64,000 nucleotides of DNA from the NCBI GenBank assembly GCA_023229795.1, contig JALNYP010000014.1, positions 4,487-68,486 of the forward strand, read 5' to 3'. The notes below the pieces were generated by a model that made no database searches, was not told the origin of the DNA, and worked only from the letters and a program-made list of their open reading frames with translations. A program made the position numbers and the translations under genes. This stretch comes from Syntrophobacterales bacterium. GTDB taxonomy: Bacteria > Desulfobacterota > Desulfobaccia > Desulfobaccales > 0-14-0-80-60-11. Below are positions 34,118 to 43,354 of this stretch, piece by piece. Within the stretch, counting starts at the first letter, position 1, and each line of letters starts with the position of its first letter.

Positions 34118-34891
34118 TCATAAAAAATTCGGCTGGCGCTTTTCCAGGAAGGCCCTGGCCCCCTCGTGGGCGTCCGGCGAGGCAAAGCACAGGGCAAAGG
34201 CGTCCACCTCCAGGAGGCAGGCGTTCTTCAGATCCAGGTCGAAGCCCCGGTCGATGGCCTGCTTGGCGGCGCGCAGAGACACCCGGCCCTTGGCCGCCAG
34301 GGACCGCGCCACCTTGAGGCATTCCGCCATAAAGGTATCAGTCGGAAAGACCTGGGCCACCAGCCCCAGGGCCTTGGCCTCCGCGGCGTTGACCAGGCGG
34401 CCGGTGAGGACCATCTCCTTGGCCGCGCCTTTGCCGACCAGGCGGGCCAGGCGCTGGGTGCCGCCGAACCCGGGGATGATCCCCAGGTTGATCTCCGGCT
34501 GGCCCAGGCGGGCGGTGTCCGCGGCATAGATGAAGTCGCAGGCCATGGCCATCTCCAGCCCGCCCCCCAGGGCGAAGCCGTTGACACAGGCGATCACCGG
34601 AATCTCCAGGGCCTCCAGGGCGAAGCCGGTCTCGTGGGCCGAGGCCGCGAAGGCCCGGGCCGCCAGGGGGTCGAAGTCCAGGAAGACCTTGATGTCCGCG
34701 CCGGCGATGAAAGACCGGCCGGCCCCGGTGAGCAGCAAGACCCGCACTTCCGGGTCCTGCCGCACCCGCGCCACCGCGTCCTTGAACTCGGAGAGCATCT
34801 CGTGGCTCAGGGCATTGAGCTTGTCCGGGCGGTTAAAGGTGATGGTGGCGACGCCGGCTTCTTGGTCAAACAGGATGTTTTGATATAACAT
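34118..34891 (-). CDS. Enoyl-CoA hydratase/isomerase family protein
   Basis: 257 residues, crotonase fold. The oxyanion-hole segment is SFIAGADIKVF. The second segment IACVNGFALGGGLEMAMACD and the Glu-containing GQPEINLGIIPGFGGTQRL carry both catalytic-type glutamates (E at the classic hydratase positions). It probably hydrates short-chain 2-enoyl-CoA in fatty or amino acid degradation, or fermentation in reverse. It follows the HIBCH-like gene by 9 nt in one operon. Confidence 0.9.
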   Translation of the reverse strand: MLYQNILFDQEAGVATITFNRPDKLNALSHEMLSEFKDAVARVRQDPEVRVLLLTGAGRSFIAGADIKVFLDFDPLAARAFAASAHETGFALEALEIPVIACVNGFALGGGLEMAMACDFIYAADTARLGQPEINLGIIPGFGGTQRLARLVGKGAAKEMVLTGRLVNAAEAKALGLVAQVFPTDTFMAECLKVARSLAAKGRVSLRAAKQAIDRGFDLDLKNACLLEVDAFALCFASPDAHEGARAFLEKRQPNFL

Positions 34892-34900
34892 GGGCTCTCC

Positions 34901-35956
34901 TTATGGTACCGCAGTTAGGGTTCCTAATTCGTCAATGGTGCCCGGCTGCCAGCGGGGCTGGTCGTCTTTGTCGAGGAGGCGGGCCCGGATGCCCTCCAGG
35001 TAATCGGGATGGGTGATGAGGAAATGGGCCGCCAGGGCCTCCCGATGGAAGACTTCTGGTAAGGGCCGCCCCTCGTTAGCCCGGAGCAGTTGCAACGTCA
35101 CAGCCAGGGCCGTGGGGGAGCGCTCCCCCAGACGCCGGCGCACCTCGGTGCAGAGCGGCAATTCCAGGCTACACTGATCGAGGCCGGCCATGATCTCCTT
35201 TAAGGAGGCCTTCCCCGCGAAGCGCGCGGCCACCCAGGTGTCCAATTCCGGGTTGGGAGGGATATCCTGGGACTCAAACGGCCTCAGCACCTCTTGCAGG
35301 GCCGCCGCGGCGGCCTCCCGGGCCGCGGGCAGACTCAAAGCGCAACGCTCCAGGGCCTGCTGCAATTCGGACCGGCGCGCCGCCGGGACCAGGTGCGTCG
35401 CCAGCCCCAGGCGCACGCACTCTCCCCCGATCAGTTCGTACCCCGTCAGGGCCAGGTACTCGGGGTAGCCCGGCGGGCATTTGGCGAACAGCCAGCCCGT
35501 GGCGCCGACGTCCGGGAAAAAGCCGATGCGGGTCTCGGGCATGGCCATGCGGGTAGCTTCGGTGGCCACGACGATATCGGCCCCGGCGGCCAGGCCCAGC
35601 CCGCCGCCCATGGTGATGCCGGGGGCCAGCACTGCCACCGGCTTGGGAAACCGGTGGATCAAGAGGTCCAGGGCGTATTCCTCCTGAAAGAACTGATCGG
35701 CCAGCGAAACCTGGTTTTCTTTGACCGCCCCGGTCAGTTCCTTGAGGTCGCCGCCGGCGCAAAAACCCCGCTCGCCGGCGCCGCTGATCAACACCAGGCG
35801 CACGCCGGCCGCGGCCCGGGCCTCGTCGAAGGCCTGGCGCAGCAGCCGGATCATTTCGAGATTAAGGGTATTGAGGACCCGGGGCCGGTTGAGGACGATG
35901 GCCATCAAACCGGGCTGCCGGTTGACCAGGACGGGGGAGTCTGTGTGATCGGCCAT
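34901..35956 (-). CDS. 3-hydroxyisobutyryl-CoA hydrolase-like crotonase-fold protein
   Basis: 351 residues. GFCAGGDLKEL and APGITMGGGLGLAAGADIV form the oxyanion hole; MPETRIGFFPDVGATGWL is the signature of the HIBCH branch with its catalytic Glu/Asp. A C-terminal region with SPTALAVTLQLL and DYLEGIRARLLDKDDQPRW is also HIBCH-type. It hydrolyses beta-hydroxyacyl-CoA (valine degradation in known cases). With the downstream hydratase it suggests a short acyl-CoA degradation step. No acyl-CoA dehydrogenase is in view. Confidence 0.87.
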   Translation of the reverse strand: MADHTDSPVLVNRQPGLMAIVLNRPRVLNTLNLEMIRLLRQAFDEARAAAGVRLVLISGAGERGFCAGGDLKELTGAVKENQVSLADQFFQEEYALDLLIHRFPKPVAVLAPGITMGGGLGLAAGADIVVATEATRMAMPETRIGFFPDVGATGWLFAKCPPGYPEYLALTGYELIGGECVRLGLATHLVPAARRSELQQALERCALSLPAAREAAAAALQEVLRPFESQDIPPNPELDTWVAARFAGKASLKEIMAGLDQCSLELPLCTEVRRRLGERSPTALAVTLQLLRANEGRPLPEVFHREALAAHFLITHPDYLEGIRARLLDKDDQPRWQPGTIDELGTLTAVP

Positions 35957-36042
35957 AGGCGGGGACCGAATTAGGGGTTAGGGACCAGGGGCCAGACAAA
36001 GACTTCGGTTTCGGCTGAAAGCTGACCGCTGATAGCTGACAG

Positions 36043-36705
36043 CTACCTGCCTTTTTGTCCCCAAAAAATTAGTTGGGGCATTTCCACATTGCCCATGAAC
36101 TGGATGGAGGACAAAATGGTTTCCCAACGGTGTAGCCGGTAGCCGGGAAACTGGTCCCGGAGTTCCTCCGGGGTGGGAAAGTGGTGGATCATGGCGCCGT
36201 CCGGGGTGGCGATGTCCACGAGGGTGCCGGGCTCCAGCTCCCGGGTCTGGGGCAATTTGACCTTCAAGGCGAACTCCCAGGGCGAGACGTTGATGAACAG
36301 GTGGCCGCCCGGTTTGACGACCCGGTCCAGCTCCCGACAGTATTCCCGGAAGGTGGCGGCAGAGCCGTGATTGATGACCTTGATGGACACCGCCAGGTCA
36401 AAGGCCCCGGTGACGAAGGGCAGCCGGTTGAGGTCGGCCTGGGCCAGGTAGGGGCCAGCCGCCTCAACTGCGGCCTTTTTCAGGCGGTCTTGCAGGAGTT
36501 GCAACACCCGGGCGTCATAATCCACTCCCCAGACCTGGAAGCCGGCCGCCAACAGGGGCAGCAGGTGCCGGCCCACGCCACAGCCTGCGTCCAGCACCCG
36601 GCGGCAGCCGGCCTGTTGCATCACGGGAATCAGGGCCATAAGCTCGGGATCGGGCTCCTTGCCCTGCATCACCGGATCGGCAAAAAGTTCTCCCCACACA
36701 GGCAT
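36043..36705 (-). CDS. Class I SAM-dependent methyltransferase
   Basis: 220 residues. RVLDAGCGVGRHLLPLL is motif I, VWGVDYDARVLQLLQ the acidic loop, and LAVSIKVINHGSAATFREY and VKPGGHLFINVSPWE motifs IV to VI. A UbiE/COQ5-like small-molecule methyltransferase; substrate unknown. The gene stands alone, downstream of an AT-rich stretch. Confidence 0.82.
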   Translation of the reverse strand: MPVWGELFADPVMQGKEPDPELMALIPVMQQAGCRRVLDAGCGVGRHLLPLLAAGFQVWGVDYDARVLQLLQDRLKKAAVEAAGPYLAQADLNRLPFVTGAFDLAVSIKVINHGSAATFREYCRELDRVVKPGGHLFINVSPWEFALKVKLPQTRELEPGTLVDIATPDGAMIHHFPTPEELRDQFPGYRLHRWETILSSIQFMGNVEMPQLIFWGQKGR

Positions 36706-37408
36706 AGGCTAAACCTTTTCTTTTTTCCGGAAAGCTCTCACCCTAGGGCTCCTATCTTCCATTTCTCAACTTAACTAACTATTGAAGTTAGCAATAATTT
36801 TCAAGAAGCTAATTTTAGGATTTTCGAAGGCAAAATTAATGAATTCCCTAATTGAATCCGATCTATTTTTTGGTTTACATATATTTCAAAACCACATATA
36901 AGTTACCTCAATATTTTATAGGGGCTATCGAGGATATCCGAAAGCTCTCTAGGGGGATGGATGAAAACGGCTCAAATCCTGCTCTGGGATGAAATCGATC
37001 ATAACGCGTATACTTGGCCGACCCCTGAGGCTCTGCCTAAGGAGTATATTACCCCGCCGCCCACCTTGGCAAGTATTCCGGACATGGACTTTATCCCCTT
37101 ACATATGAGAAAATATCTCAGGTCGAGAAGAATGTATTGTTGAAGTCCTGCTAGACCCTTCGAGTGATACAGGCATCTTAAGCAAGGAACGATCCGCTCC
37201 CGGGGATCGGATGGCTGGGTTTGCCGCCCTTGCTGGAAGATGACTGGAAACGGGATTCCCTCCTGCCGCTAAATTCCTTTTAACAGTCCAATTTTTCTGA
37301 TTATAATTATTAATGCTCACGGGTTTTCTGCGCCCTGATAGCAGATTCGCCTCTTGACCTGTTTCTCCCGTGGGTACGAGCTAAAATTTCTTTTCATGAG
37401 GTGCCAGT
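36706..37408. other. AT-rich intergenic region with one possible small gene
   Basis: The stretch 36730-36960 is markedly AT-rich. Only the 60-codon frame at 36961-37143 has a plausible ribosome site. Frames after it are broken. Nothing else was recognised up to purB, whose ribosome site is GAGG at about 37397. Confidence 0.45.
36961..37143 (+). CDS. Possible 60-residue protein, unknown
   Basis: Starts MKTAQILLWDEIDHNAYTW and ends HMRKYLRSRRMYC. A purine-rich AGGGGGATGG precedes the ATG. It is acidic and Pro-rich in the middle and basic at the end. A different frame stays open just past its stop, so a frameshifted remnant is possible. No homologue recognised. Confidence 0.35.
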   Translation: MKTAQILLWDEIDHNAYTWPTPEALPKEYITPPPTLASIPDMDFIPLHMRKYLRSRRMYC

Positions 37409-38704
37409 ATGATTCCGCGATACAGCCGTGAGATAATGGCCCGGATCTGGACCGAAGAGAACAAGTTTGCCAGTTGGCTCAAGGTGGAGCTGGCGGCTAT
37501 GGAGGCCATGGCGGAGATCGGCCTGATTCCCCGGGAGGTGCCGGCACGCGCTGCGGCCAAGGCCCAGATCGACGTGACCTGCATCCTGGAGATCGAAGCC
37601 AAGACGCACCATGACGTGGCCGCGTTTGTAGATCAGGTGGCCGGCTGTCTGGGCGAGGACGGCCGCTATTTTCACTTCGGCCTGACTTCCTCGGACGTCC
37701 TGGACACCGCGTTGGGCCTGCGCCTGACCGAGGCCGCGGACCTGCTCCTGGCCGACCTGAACGAACTCCTGGGGGTGCTCGAAGACCGAGCCTATGCCTT
37801 CAAAGACCAGGTCATGGTGGGCCGGACCCACGGGGTGCACGCCGAACCCATCACCCTGGGGCTGAAATTCGCCCTGTGGTACGCCGAATTCCAGCGCCAG
37901 CGCGCCCGCCTGATAGCAGCCCGCAAGACTATCGCGGTGGGCAAGATCTCCGGCGCGGTGGGCACCTTTGCCCAACTGCCGCCGGAGGTGGAGGCCGGGG
38001 TCTGCCGGCGCCTGGGGCTGACCCCCGCGGCCATTTCCACCCAGATCCTCCAGCGGGACCGGCACGCCGAATACTTCCTCACCCTGGCCCTGATCGGCGC
38101 CAGCGTCGAAAAAGTGGCCCTGGAAATTCGCCACCTGCAGCGCACCGAGGTACGGGAGGCGGAGGAAATGTTCGCCGCGGGCCAAAAAGGTTCGTCGGCC
38201 ATGCCCCATAAGCGCAACCCGATCCTCTCGGAAAATCTCTGCGGACTGGCCCGGGTGCTGAGGGGCAACGCGCTGGCGGCTTTGGAGAACGTGGCCCTGT
38301 GGCACGAACGAGACATCAGCCACTCCTCGGTGGAGCGGGTCATCGCGCCGGATTCCACCGTGCTCCTGGATTTCATGCTGGCCCGGCTCACCCGGCTGCT
38401 GAAAAATCTCCAGGTCTATCCGGAGAACATGGCGGCCAACCTCAACCTGACCCATGGCCTGGTCTTCTCCCAGTCCCTGCTCCTGGCCCTGATCGACAAG
38501 GGCCTCACCCGGGACGCGGCCTACCGGCTGGTGCAGCGTCCGGCCATGCGGGTCTGGCAGGAAGGCGGCGAATTCGCCCAACTGGTCCAGGCCGACCCCG
38601 AGATCGGCCAACACCTGAGCCCGGCCGAAATAGCGGCGATCTTCGATCTGAAGCGTTATTTCCGCCATGTGGACCAGATTTTTGCCCGGGTATTCGGGGA
38701 GTGA
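37409..38704 (+). CDS. purB: Adenylosuccinate lyase
   Basis: 431 residues of the fumarase/aspartase superfamily. TSSDVLDTALG, GRTHGVHAEPITLG and the signature SSAMPHKRNPILSENL with the catalytic loop Ser are all present. The C-terminal ADSL domain (about 355-431) completes the protein. It acts twice in purine synthesis, forming AICAR and AMP with release of fumarate. Single gene, GAGG upstream of the ATG. Confidence 0.95.
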   Translation: MIPRYSREIMARIWTEENKFASWLKVELAAMEAMAEIGLIPREVPARAAAKAQIDVTCILEIEAKTHHDVAAFVDQVAGCLGEDGRYFHFGLTSSDVLDTALGLRLTEAADLLLADLNELLGVLEDRAYAFKDQVMVGRTHGVHAEPITLGLKFALWYAEFQRQRARLIAARKTIAVGKISGAVGTFAQLPPEVEAGVCRRLGLTPAAISTQILQRDRHAEYFLTLALIGASVEKVALEIRHLQRTEVREAEEMFAAGQKGSSAMPHKRNPILSENLCGLARVLRGNALAALENVALWHERDISHSSVERVIAPDSTVLLDFMLARLTRLLKNLQVYPENMAANLNLTHGLVFSQSLLLALIDKGLTRDAAYRLVQRPAMRVWQEGGEFAQLVQADPEIGQHLSPAEIAAIFDLKRYFRHVDQIFARVFGE

Positions 38705-38735
38705 GCAGTGAGCAGGAAAGTTTGAAGTTTTAGGG

Positions 38736-38771
38736 CCACCAGAGGGGCGGTGCGTACCGCCCCTCTGGTGG
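38736..38771. repeat. 16-bp perfect hairpin between purB and chrA
   Basis: CCACCAGAGGGGCGGT (38736-38751) pairs perfectly with ACCGCCCCTCTGGTGG (38756-38771) around GCGT. There is no T-run, but the stem is long enough to stop transcription or protect the purB mRNA 3' end. The core GGGGCGG resembles the other palindromes of the window. Confidence 0.7.
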
Positions 38772-38809
38772 GTGCCGGGCGTAAGCACATGATGGGGTAA
38801 TCAAGTTTT

Positions 38810-40000
38810 ATGAACGAAAATCCCGCGGCAACCGCCCCATCCGTGAGGGAATTAGCCAAAACCTTCATACATTTAGGGCTTACCGCCTATGGCGGCCTGG
38901 CCATGGTGGAGCCCATCCGGCAGCGGATAGTCAAGGAAAAGGGCTGGCTGAACCAGAAAGAATTTTTGGACGGGCTGGCCCTGTGCCAGATAGTTCCCGG
39001 GGCTACGGTGGTGCAGTTGGCCACCTATGTCGGCTACCGTCTCAGGAGAACCTCCGGGGCCCTGGCGGCCGCCGCGGGTTTTATTTTCCCCGCCTTTGTC
39101 CTCATGCTCGGCCTCTCTTTTCTCTATTTTACCTATGGAAATATCGCCTGGGTAAAATCGGTTTCCCGCGGTTTGGGCGCGGTGGTCATCGCACTGCTGC
39201 TGCAGGCGGTGTGGCACCTGGGCCAGAATATCAAAAGGCACCGGCTTGACCTGGGCATCGCTTTCTTAGCCCTGGCGGCCCTGTGGTTCCGGGCGAATTA
39301 TCTCCTGGTCTTCGCGGGGGCCGGCCTCTTGCGGTTGAGTCTCAGTCTGAGGCAGTTCCCGGACCGGGTCGCGGCCGATGCGGACCTGCCCGGCCAGAAG
39401 CCCCCCGTCGGCCTGATCCTTGGCCAACTGGCGCTCACCTTGACGGTCCTGGCGGTTCTGGTGAGAGGCTTAAGGTATCTGGCCCCCAAGCTGGGTCTGA
39501 TGGCCGAAACCTTTCTCAAGATCGCGGTCGTCGCGTTCGGCGGGGGTTACGCCATGATCCCCATCCTGCAATGGGACCTGGTGGACCACCTGGGCTGGCT
39601 CACCCTCCGACAGTTCCTGGACGGCATCCTCCTGGGATTTGTTACCCCCGGGCCGATTATCATCACCGCCACCTTCGTGGGCTACCGGGTGCAGGGCCTC
39701 CTGGGCGCCGTGGTCGCCACCGCGGCCGTCTTCCTGCCGCCCATCTTGATCATCATCTTCTTGAGTCCGTTCTATCACCGGATTAAAGAGGCCCGGCTGA
39801 TGCGCCCGGTGATCCAGGGCATTCTGGCCGCCCTGGTGGGCATGCTGGTGCTGGTGACGGTGCAGATGGGCGCCGCGACCCTCACCGATGTCAAATCTCT
39901 GGCCCTGATGGCCGCCGCCAGCCTGGCCCTGATCGCCTTCAGGGTGGATCTCCTGTGGATCGTCGCGGCGGCAGCCGGTCTTTCCCTGTTCCTGTTTTGA
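38810..40000 (+). CDS. chrA: Chromate transporter (ChrA family, two CHR domains)
   Basis: 396 residues with about ten hydrophobic segments. The duplicated CHR signature is visible: FIHLGLTAYGGLAMVEPI with FLDGLALCQIVPGATVVQLATYVGYR in the first half, and FLKIAVVAFGGGYAMIP with LLGFVTPGPIIITATFVGYR in the second. ChrA proteins export chromate, or take up sulfate-like oxyanions, driven by proton motive force. It is the long two-domain form. No chrB or other resistance gene is adjacent. Confidence 0.9.
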   Translation: MNENPAATAPSVRELAKTFIHLGLTAYGGLAMVEPIRQRIVKEKGWLNQKEFLDGLALCQIVPGATVVQLATYVGYRLRRTSGALAAAAGFIFPAFVLMLGLSFLYFTYGNIAWVKSVSRGLGAVVIALLLQAVWHLGQNIKRHRLDLGIAFLALAALWFRANYLLVFAGAGLLRLSLSLRQFPDRVAADADLPGQKPPVGLILGQLALTLTVLAVLVRGLRYLAPKLGLMAETFLKIAVVAFGGGYAMIPILQWDLVDHLGWLTLRQFLDGILLGFVTPGPIIITATFVGYRVQGLLGAVVATAAVFLPPILIIIFLSPFYHRIKEARLMRPVIQGILAALVGMLVLVTVQMGAATLTDVKSLALMAAASLALIAFRVDLLWIVAAAAGLSLFLF

Positions 40001-40447
40001 CCCAGCGCTAAATTTTTTTTTGGCGGCGCGCCGATTTTCCAAACTCCCGTTTTTTTTAAGTAAAACCCGGCCCTGCCGAGGCCTTTACCCGGGCTTCCCC
40101 TCCCCTCGGCTTCTGGAATCCTCCCCCCAAAATTCGTTATTTCGGTGCCGACTCATTCGATAATTTCATGGTGAGACGCGTTCGCGGCTCAATGACGCGG
40201 CGGGCAGCCGCACCCCCCTGAGATGATCCTGGCCAAGATCTCGATGAGGGATTCCGGAAGCCAAAAATAGGAATTTCCTCATATACTTTTAGATAAAATT
40301 ATGGAAATAATGTTGCATAATATCAGAATGATGAGGACCCCAAAAAGGCAAGCCGGAGAAACTGGAGAGCCCCAGCGGCGGCAACAGGAACGACAAGAGG
40401 GATAAGGCAATCCCCGGGGAAGTCGGAGAAGAACAAAGGAGGCGGCC
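40001..40447. other. Intergenic region without recognised genes
   Basis: It contains several T-runs (40013-40020, 40051-40058) without a good stem. No frame in it has a convincing ribosome site or protein. The last 60 nt carry AAAGGAGGCGGCC before the next ATG. Confidence 0.5.
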
Positions 40448-41491
40448 ATGGTTGATTCGTCCATCATCGATTTCTGTATCGGCATGACGTTCTTTTATGT
40501 GATCCTGACTCTGATCTGCACCATGATCAACGAGTATATCATCGAACGCTGGCGTAACCTGCGCGCCAATTACCTGCTGGAAGGCATCGCCGGGCTATTT
40601 TACGATGCCCAGAACGTGTTCGACATTTACACGCATCCACTGATCAGAGGGCTTTATTATGATAAGGAGCAACCAGTGGCGCCGGCAGCAAAGACCGGGA
40701 AACCCAATCCTCCGAAAACCGAAGATTCATTAGCTGCCTGCCTGGAGCCCTTTGACAAAATTAAGAAGTATCTCCCTTCTTACATTCCTTCCCGCACTTT
40801 TGTCACCGCGCTGCTCGATACCCTGGCTCCGGCCACCAAAGCCGATAATCCCCAAGACTTTTCACAACTGAGAGAGATCGTTTTCAACAGCGGCAACAAC
40901 CGGATAAAGGGAGCGTTGCTGCCGCTGATTGATGCGGCCGCGGGCGATCTGGAGAAGGCCAGGCAGAACATCGAAAAGTGGTTCGATGATTCCATGGACC
41001 GGATCTCAGGCTGGTTTAAGCGCCGGGCCAAGGCCTGGCTCTTGCTGGTGGCCGCAGTCGTCTGTATCCTGTTGAATGCCGACAGCATCATGGTGGGGAA
41101 TATGCTTTGGCAGAATAAGGCGCTGCGGGCGGCAGTGGTGGCCTCGGCCGAAAATTTTGCCAAGAAGAAGCCTTCACCTGAGGACAAACAGGCCGCTAAA
41201 ACCACCCAAGAACTCCAAACGGCCATCCAGGCTGAAATTGATAAATCGAAATTGCCCCTCGGCTGGGTGTGGCGGGGCGAGCCGGCCAAACCGGGCGAAG
41301 CGGCCAAGGCTGCCGACCCTCGCGAGTTGCCAAGCGGCCGGGACCAGGTATTCTTCAAGATTATCGGAATAATCTTGACCACCCTGGCCATCTCCCTGGG
41401 CGCTCCCTTCTGGACTGACCTGCTCAACAGCTTCGTCAACCTGCGGCGCACCGGGAATAAGCCCGCCAAAGCGGAGGAAGAAAAGAAGTAA
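40448..41491 (+). CDS. Conserved membrane protein of unknown function
   Basis: 347 residues. An N-terminal helix (about 8-30) is followed by a cytoplasmic-looking region. The motif IEKWFDDSMDRISGWFKRRAK (about 177-197) precedes a helix (about 198-216). A charged loop and a last helix (about 300-325) end in LGAPFWTDLLNSFVNLR. The WFD-x-x-MDR-x-x-GW-F motif is shared by a widespread uncharacterised family, recalled from memory. GGAGG lies about 6 nt before the ATG. No function is proposed. Confidence 0.75.
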   Translation: MVDSSIIDFCIGMTFFYVILTLICTMINEYIIERWRNLRANYLLEGIAGLFYDAQNVFDIYTHPLIRGLYYDKEQPVAPAAKTGKPNPPKTEDSLAACLEPFDKIKKYLPSYIPSRTFVTALLDTLAPATKADNPQDFSQLREIVFNSGNNRIKGALLPLIDAAAGDLEKARQNIEKWFDDSMDRISGWFKRRAKAWLLLVAAVVCILLNADSIMVGNMLWQNKALRAAVVASAENFAKKKPSPEDKQAAKTTQELQTAIQAEIDKSKLPLGWVWRGEPAKPGEAAKAADPRELPSGRDQVFFKIIGIILTTLAISLGAPFWTDLLNSFVNLRRTGNKPAKAEEEKK

Positions 41492-41507
41492 GCCGGGCTT
41501 TTTGCAC

Positions 41508-42185
41508 CTAGTGCTTGTACCCCACCGGCATGACCAGGAGGGGCTCGCGGCCCGGGGGCAGTTTTAAGGCCCGGGCCAGGGCCTCATCCTCGAAGGCCCC
41601 GACGATGCCGGCTCCCAGGCCCAGGTCTTCGGCCGCCAGGAAGAGGTTCTGGCTGACGTTCCCGGCCTCCATGTGGGTGTAGCGCACCCCACGCTGGCCG
41701 TAACGGCCCGTGCAGCGGCGGTATTCCCCGGTGATCACCACCAGCACGGGAGCTGCGGCCATCCAGGCCTGGTTCAGGCAGGCCCGGACCACCGCGGGCC
41801 GCAAGTCTCCCGGGGCCACCGGCTGCAACGCGTGCTCCGCCACCAGATAGTGGTAAACCCCGGCGGCCAGATCGAGCGCGCCTCGTTCTCCCACCACCAG
41901 GTAGAGGTCCAGGGGATAGGTGGCCCCGGCGGACGGCGAGGTCCTAAGGCCCCGGGGGTCGCTCGTGCCGTCCGCGCCCCACAGCAATTGCGAGATTTGC
42001 GCCAGCGACAGGGGCCGGGCCGCAAAGCCGCGCACCGTACGCCGGACTGCGAAGGCCTCCGGCACCGACAGCGTTCCCTTCCTGGCCGGGGCCGGCAGCT
42101 TGATCGCCTCTGCGTCTTGGCCGCCGGCGGGCTGCACCAGCATGATCGTCAGTACCATAACAAGACTCCAACCGATGTTCATCAT
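41508..42185 (-). CDS. Exported SagB-type nitroreductase-family protein
   Basis: 225 residues. An N-terminal signal peptide (SLVMVLTIMLVQPAGG) precedes a nitroreductase fold of the SagB/ThcOx type: RRTVRGFAARPLSLAQISQL, WGADG, RTSPSAGATYPLDLYLVV, GVYHYL, and MEAGNVSQNLFLAAEDLGLG. SagB-type proteins are FMN-dependent dehydrogenases, some making azoles in peptide natural products, others acting alone. The signal peptide and lack of peptide-modification neighbours suggest a periplasmic flavoprotein of unknown substrate. Confidence 0.8.
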   Translation of the reverse strand: MMNIGWSLVMVLTIMLVQPAGGQDAEAIKLPAPARKGTLSVPEAFAVRRTVRGFAARPLSLAQISQLLWGADGTSDPRGLRTSPSAGATYPLDLYLVVGERGALDLAAGVYHYLVAEHALQPVAPGDLRPAVVRACLNQAWMAAAPVLVVITGEYRRCTGRYGQRGVRYTHMEAGNVSQNLFLAAEDLGLGAGIVGAFEDEALARALKLPPGREPLLVMPVGYKH

Positions 42186-42267
42186 GACACCTCTATGACC
42201 GAGTCTCGATTTCCTCGGCTACCGTGGCCGCGGGCTTTACCATGAAAACCTAATCCCATAAAACCCA

Positions 42268-42320
42268 AATCCCCCTTTGCCAAAGGGGGACTTCAAACTC
42301 CCCCCTGAAAAAGGGGGGCA
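42268..42320. repeat. CCCCCTTT/AAAGGGGG repeat pair
   Basis: CCCCCTTTGCCAAAGGGGG followed by CTCCCCCCTGAAAAAGGGGGG; related to 3800-3884. Confidence 0.75.
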
Positions 42321-42461
42321 AAGGCAGACGTGTCCAGCATAGATTTTGCCAGTGTGGCGGCGTCCACCATATCCCTTCCACCCCTGGAACCTGAGGATTT
42401 TCCCGTAGACATTTCTCATCTAGTGAATTAGGGTGCATTATATACCCGCATAGGGGGGGAT

Positions 42462-42953
42462 ATGTTTGGTTTAGAAAAATTAAAATTTAAGACAAAAGTA
42501 ATTTTAGTATCAGTAATTATTATAATTGTTTCAATGGGTATTGTTTATATACGGAATACGACTCCTATAACTGTCATAAAAATTAATGATTGGGTATTTA
42601 TTACAAGTAATGATGAAGGCAGTTGGTATTATAAATCGAATTTAATTAATATAGATAACCAAACCCATATCATAGAAGTATTGGTAAAAAATATATATAC
42701 TGATATTGGGAAACAGAAGTTTCTTGAAACACATAAAAATGGTAAATATACAGATATTAATAGGTCACTAAGTATGGTTTCAATTAATTATCAAAAGATG
42801 ACATATCAACAAAATAGGGTGGTTTATTATTCTAAATCAAACAATATTATAGGTAATGACGAATTAGCTGTAAAAATTGATGATTTAATTCCTCAATCTG
42901 TAGGTAATAAATTAATAAGGAAAATTCTTGAAGACTACAATATTGTGAGATAA
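42462..42953 (+). CDS. AT-rich gene for a surface-adhesin-E-like membrane-anchored protein
   Basis: 163 residues. One N-terminal helix (about 12-30, VILVSVIIIIVSMGIVYI), then a domain with W-V-F-I-x-x-x-x-E-G-S-W-Y-Y, LINIDNQTHIIEVLVKNIYT and, near the end, DLIPQSVGNKLIRKI. This pattern (W ... YYD ... I ... V-V-K ... GK ... P-x-SVG) resembles the surface-adhesin protein E family. Base composition and codon use are far more AT-rich than all neighbours, which points to horizontal transfer. GGGGGG lies a few nt upstream of the ATG. A MITE lies about 130 nt downstream. Confidence 0.6.
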   Translation: MFGLEKLKFKTKVILVSVIIIIVSMGIVYIRNTTPITVIKINDWVFITSNDEGSWYYKSNLINIDNQTHIIEVLVKNIYTDIGKQKFLETHKNGKYTDINRSLSMVSINYQKMTYQQNRVVYYSKSNNIIGNDELAVKIDDLIPQSVGNKLIRKILEDYNIVR

Positions 42954-43080
42954 TTCATCATATTTTACAGATTCGATACCTTAGACTGACACCCCCCTCA
43001 CCCTGCCCTCTCCCCCCAAGGGGCCCAGGGGGTAGAGGGGAAAACCTTGTAAATTCCCCGAGATGATCAATTGTAGGGGT

Positions 43081-43206
43081 TATAGCATTTGCCAAAAATA
43101 ATTTCCCGTAGGGGCATGGCGAGCCATGCCCAAACCTTCGAGGGCACGGCACGCCGTGCCCCTACATCAACTAGGCAATCGGAAGGCACTTTTGGCAAAT
43201 GCTATA
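43081..43206. mobile_element. 126-bp MITE with perfect 17-bp terminal inverted repeats
   Basis: TATAGCATTTGCCAAAA (43081-43097) and TTTTGGCAAATGCTATA (43190-43206) are exact inverted repeats. Inside lie two palindromes of the window's dispersed class: 43108-43131 (GTAGGGGC..., outward copy) and 43142-43165 (identical to 32830-32853). No coding capacity. It looks like a non-autonomous transposable element, or a recombined pair of one. Confidence 0.8.
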
Positions 43207-43354
43207 CTTTTTCTCAAACGAAAATTTACCGGCACGCCAATAGCAAAAACCTTGCAGGACACTCCTATGGCAGGGGGAATTTTTCCTCCCCGGCGGTTTA
43301 AAGAATTGTTCACGGAGTCTTCCCGGCGCCGCTCTCGGCAAAGTCCGCTTTGGC

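Noticed and set aside
36961..37240. Second selenoprotein candidate through the TGA at 37141-37143
   Set aside because: The frame after TGA closes within nine codons and shows no motif.
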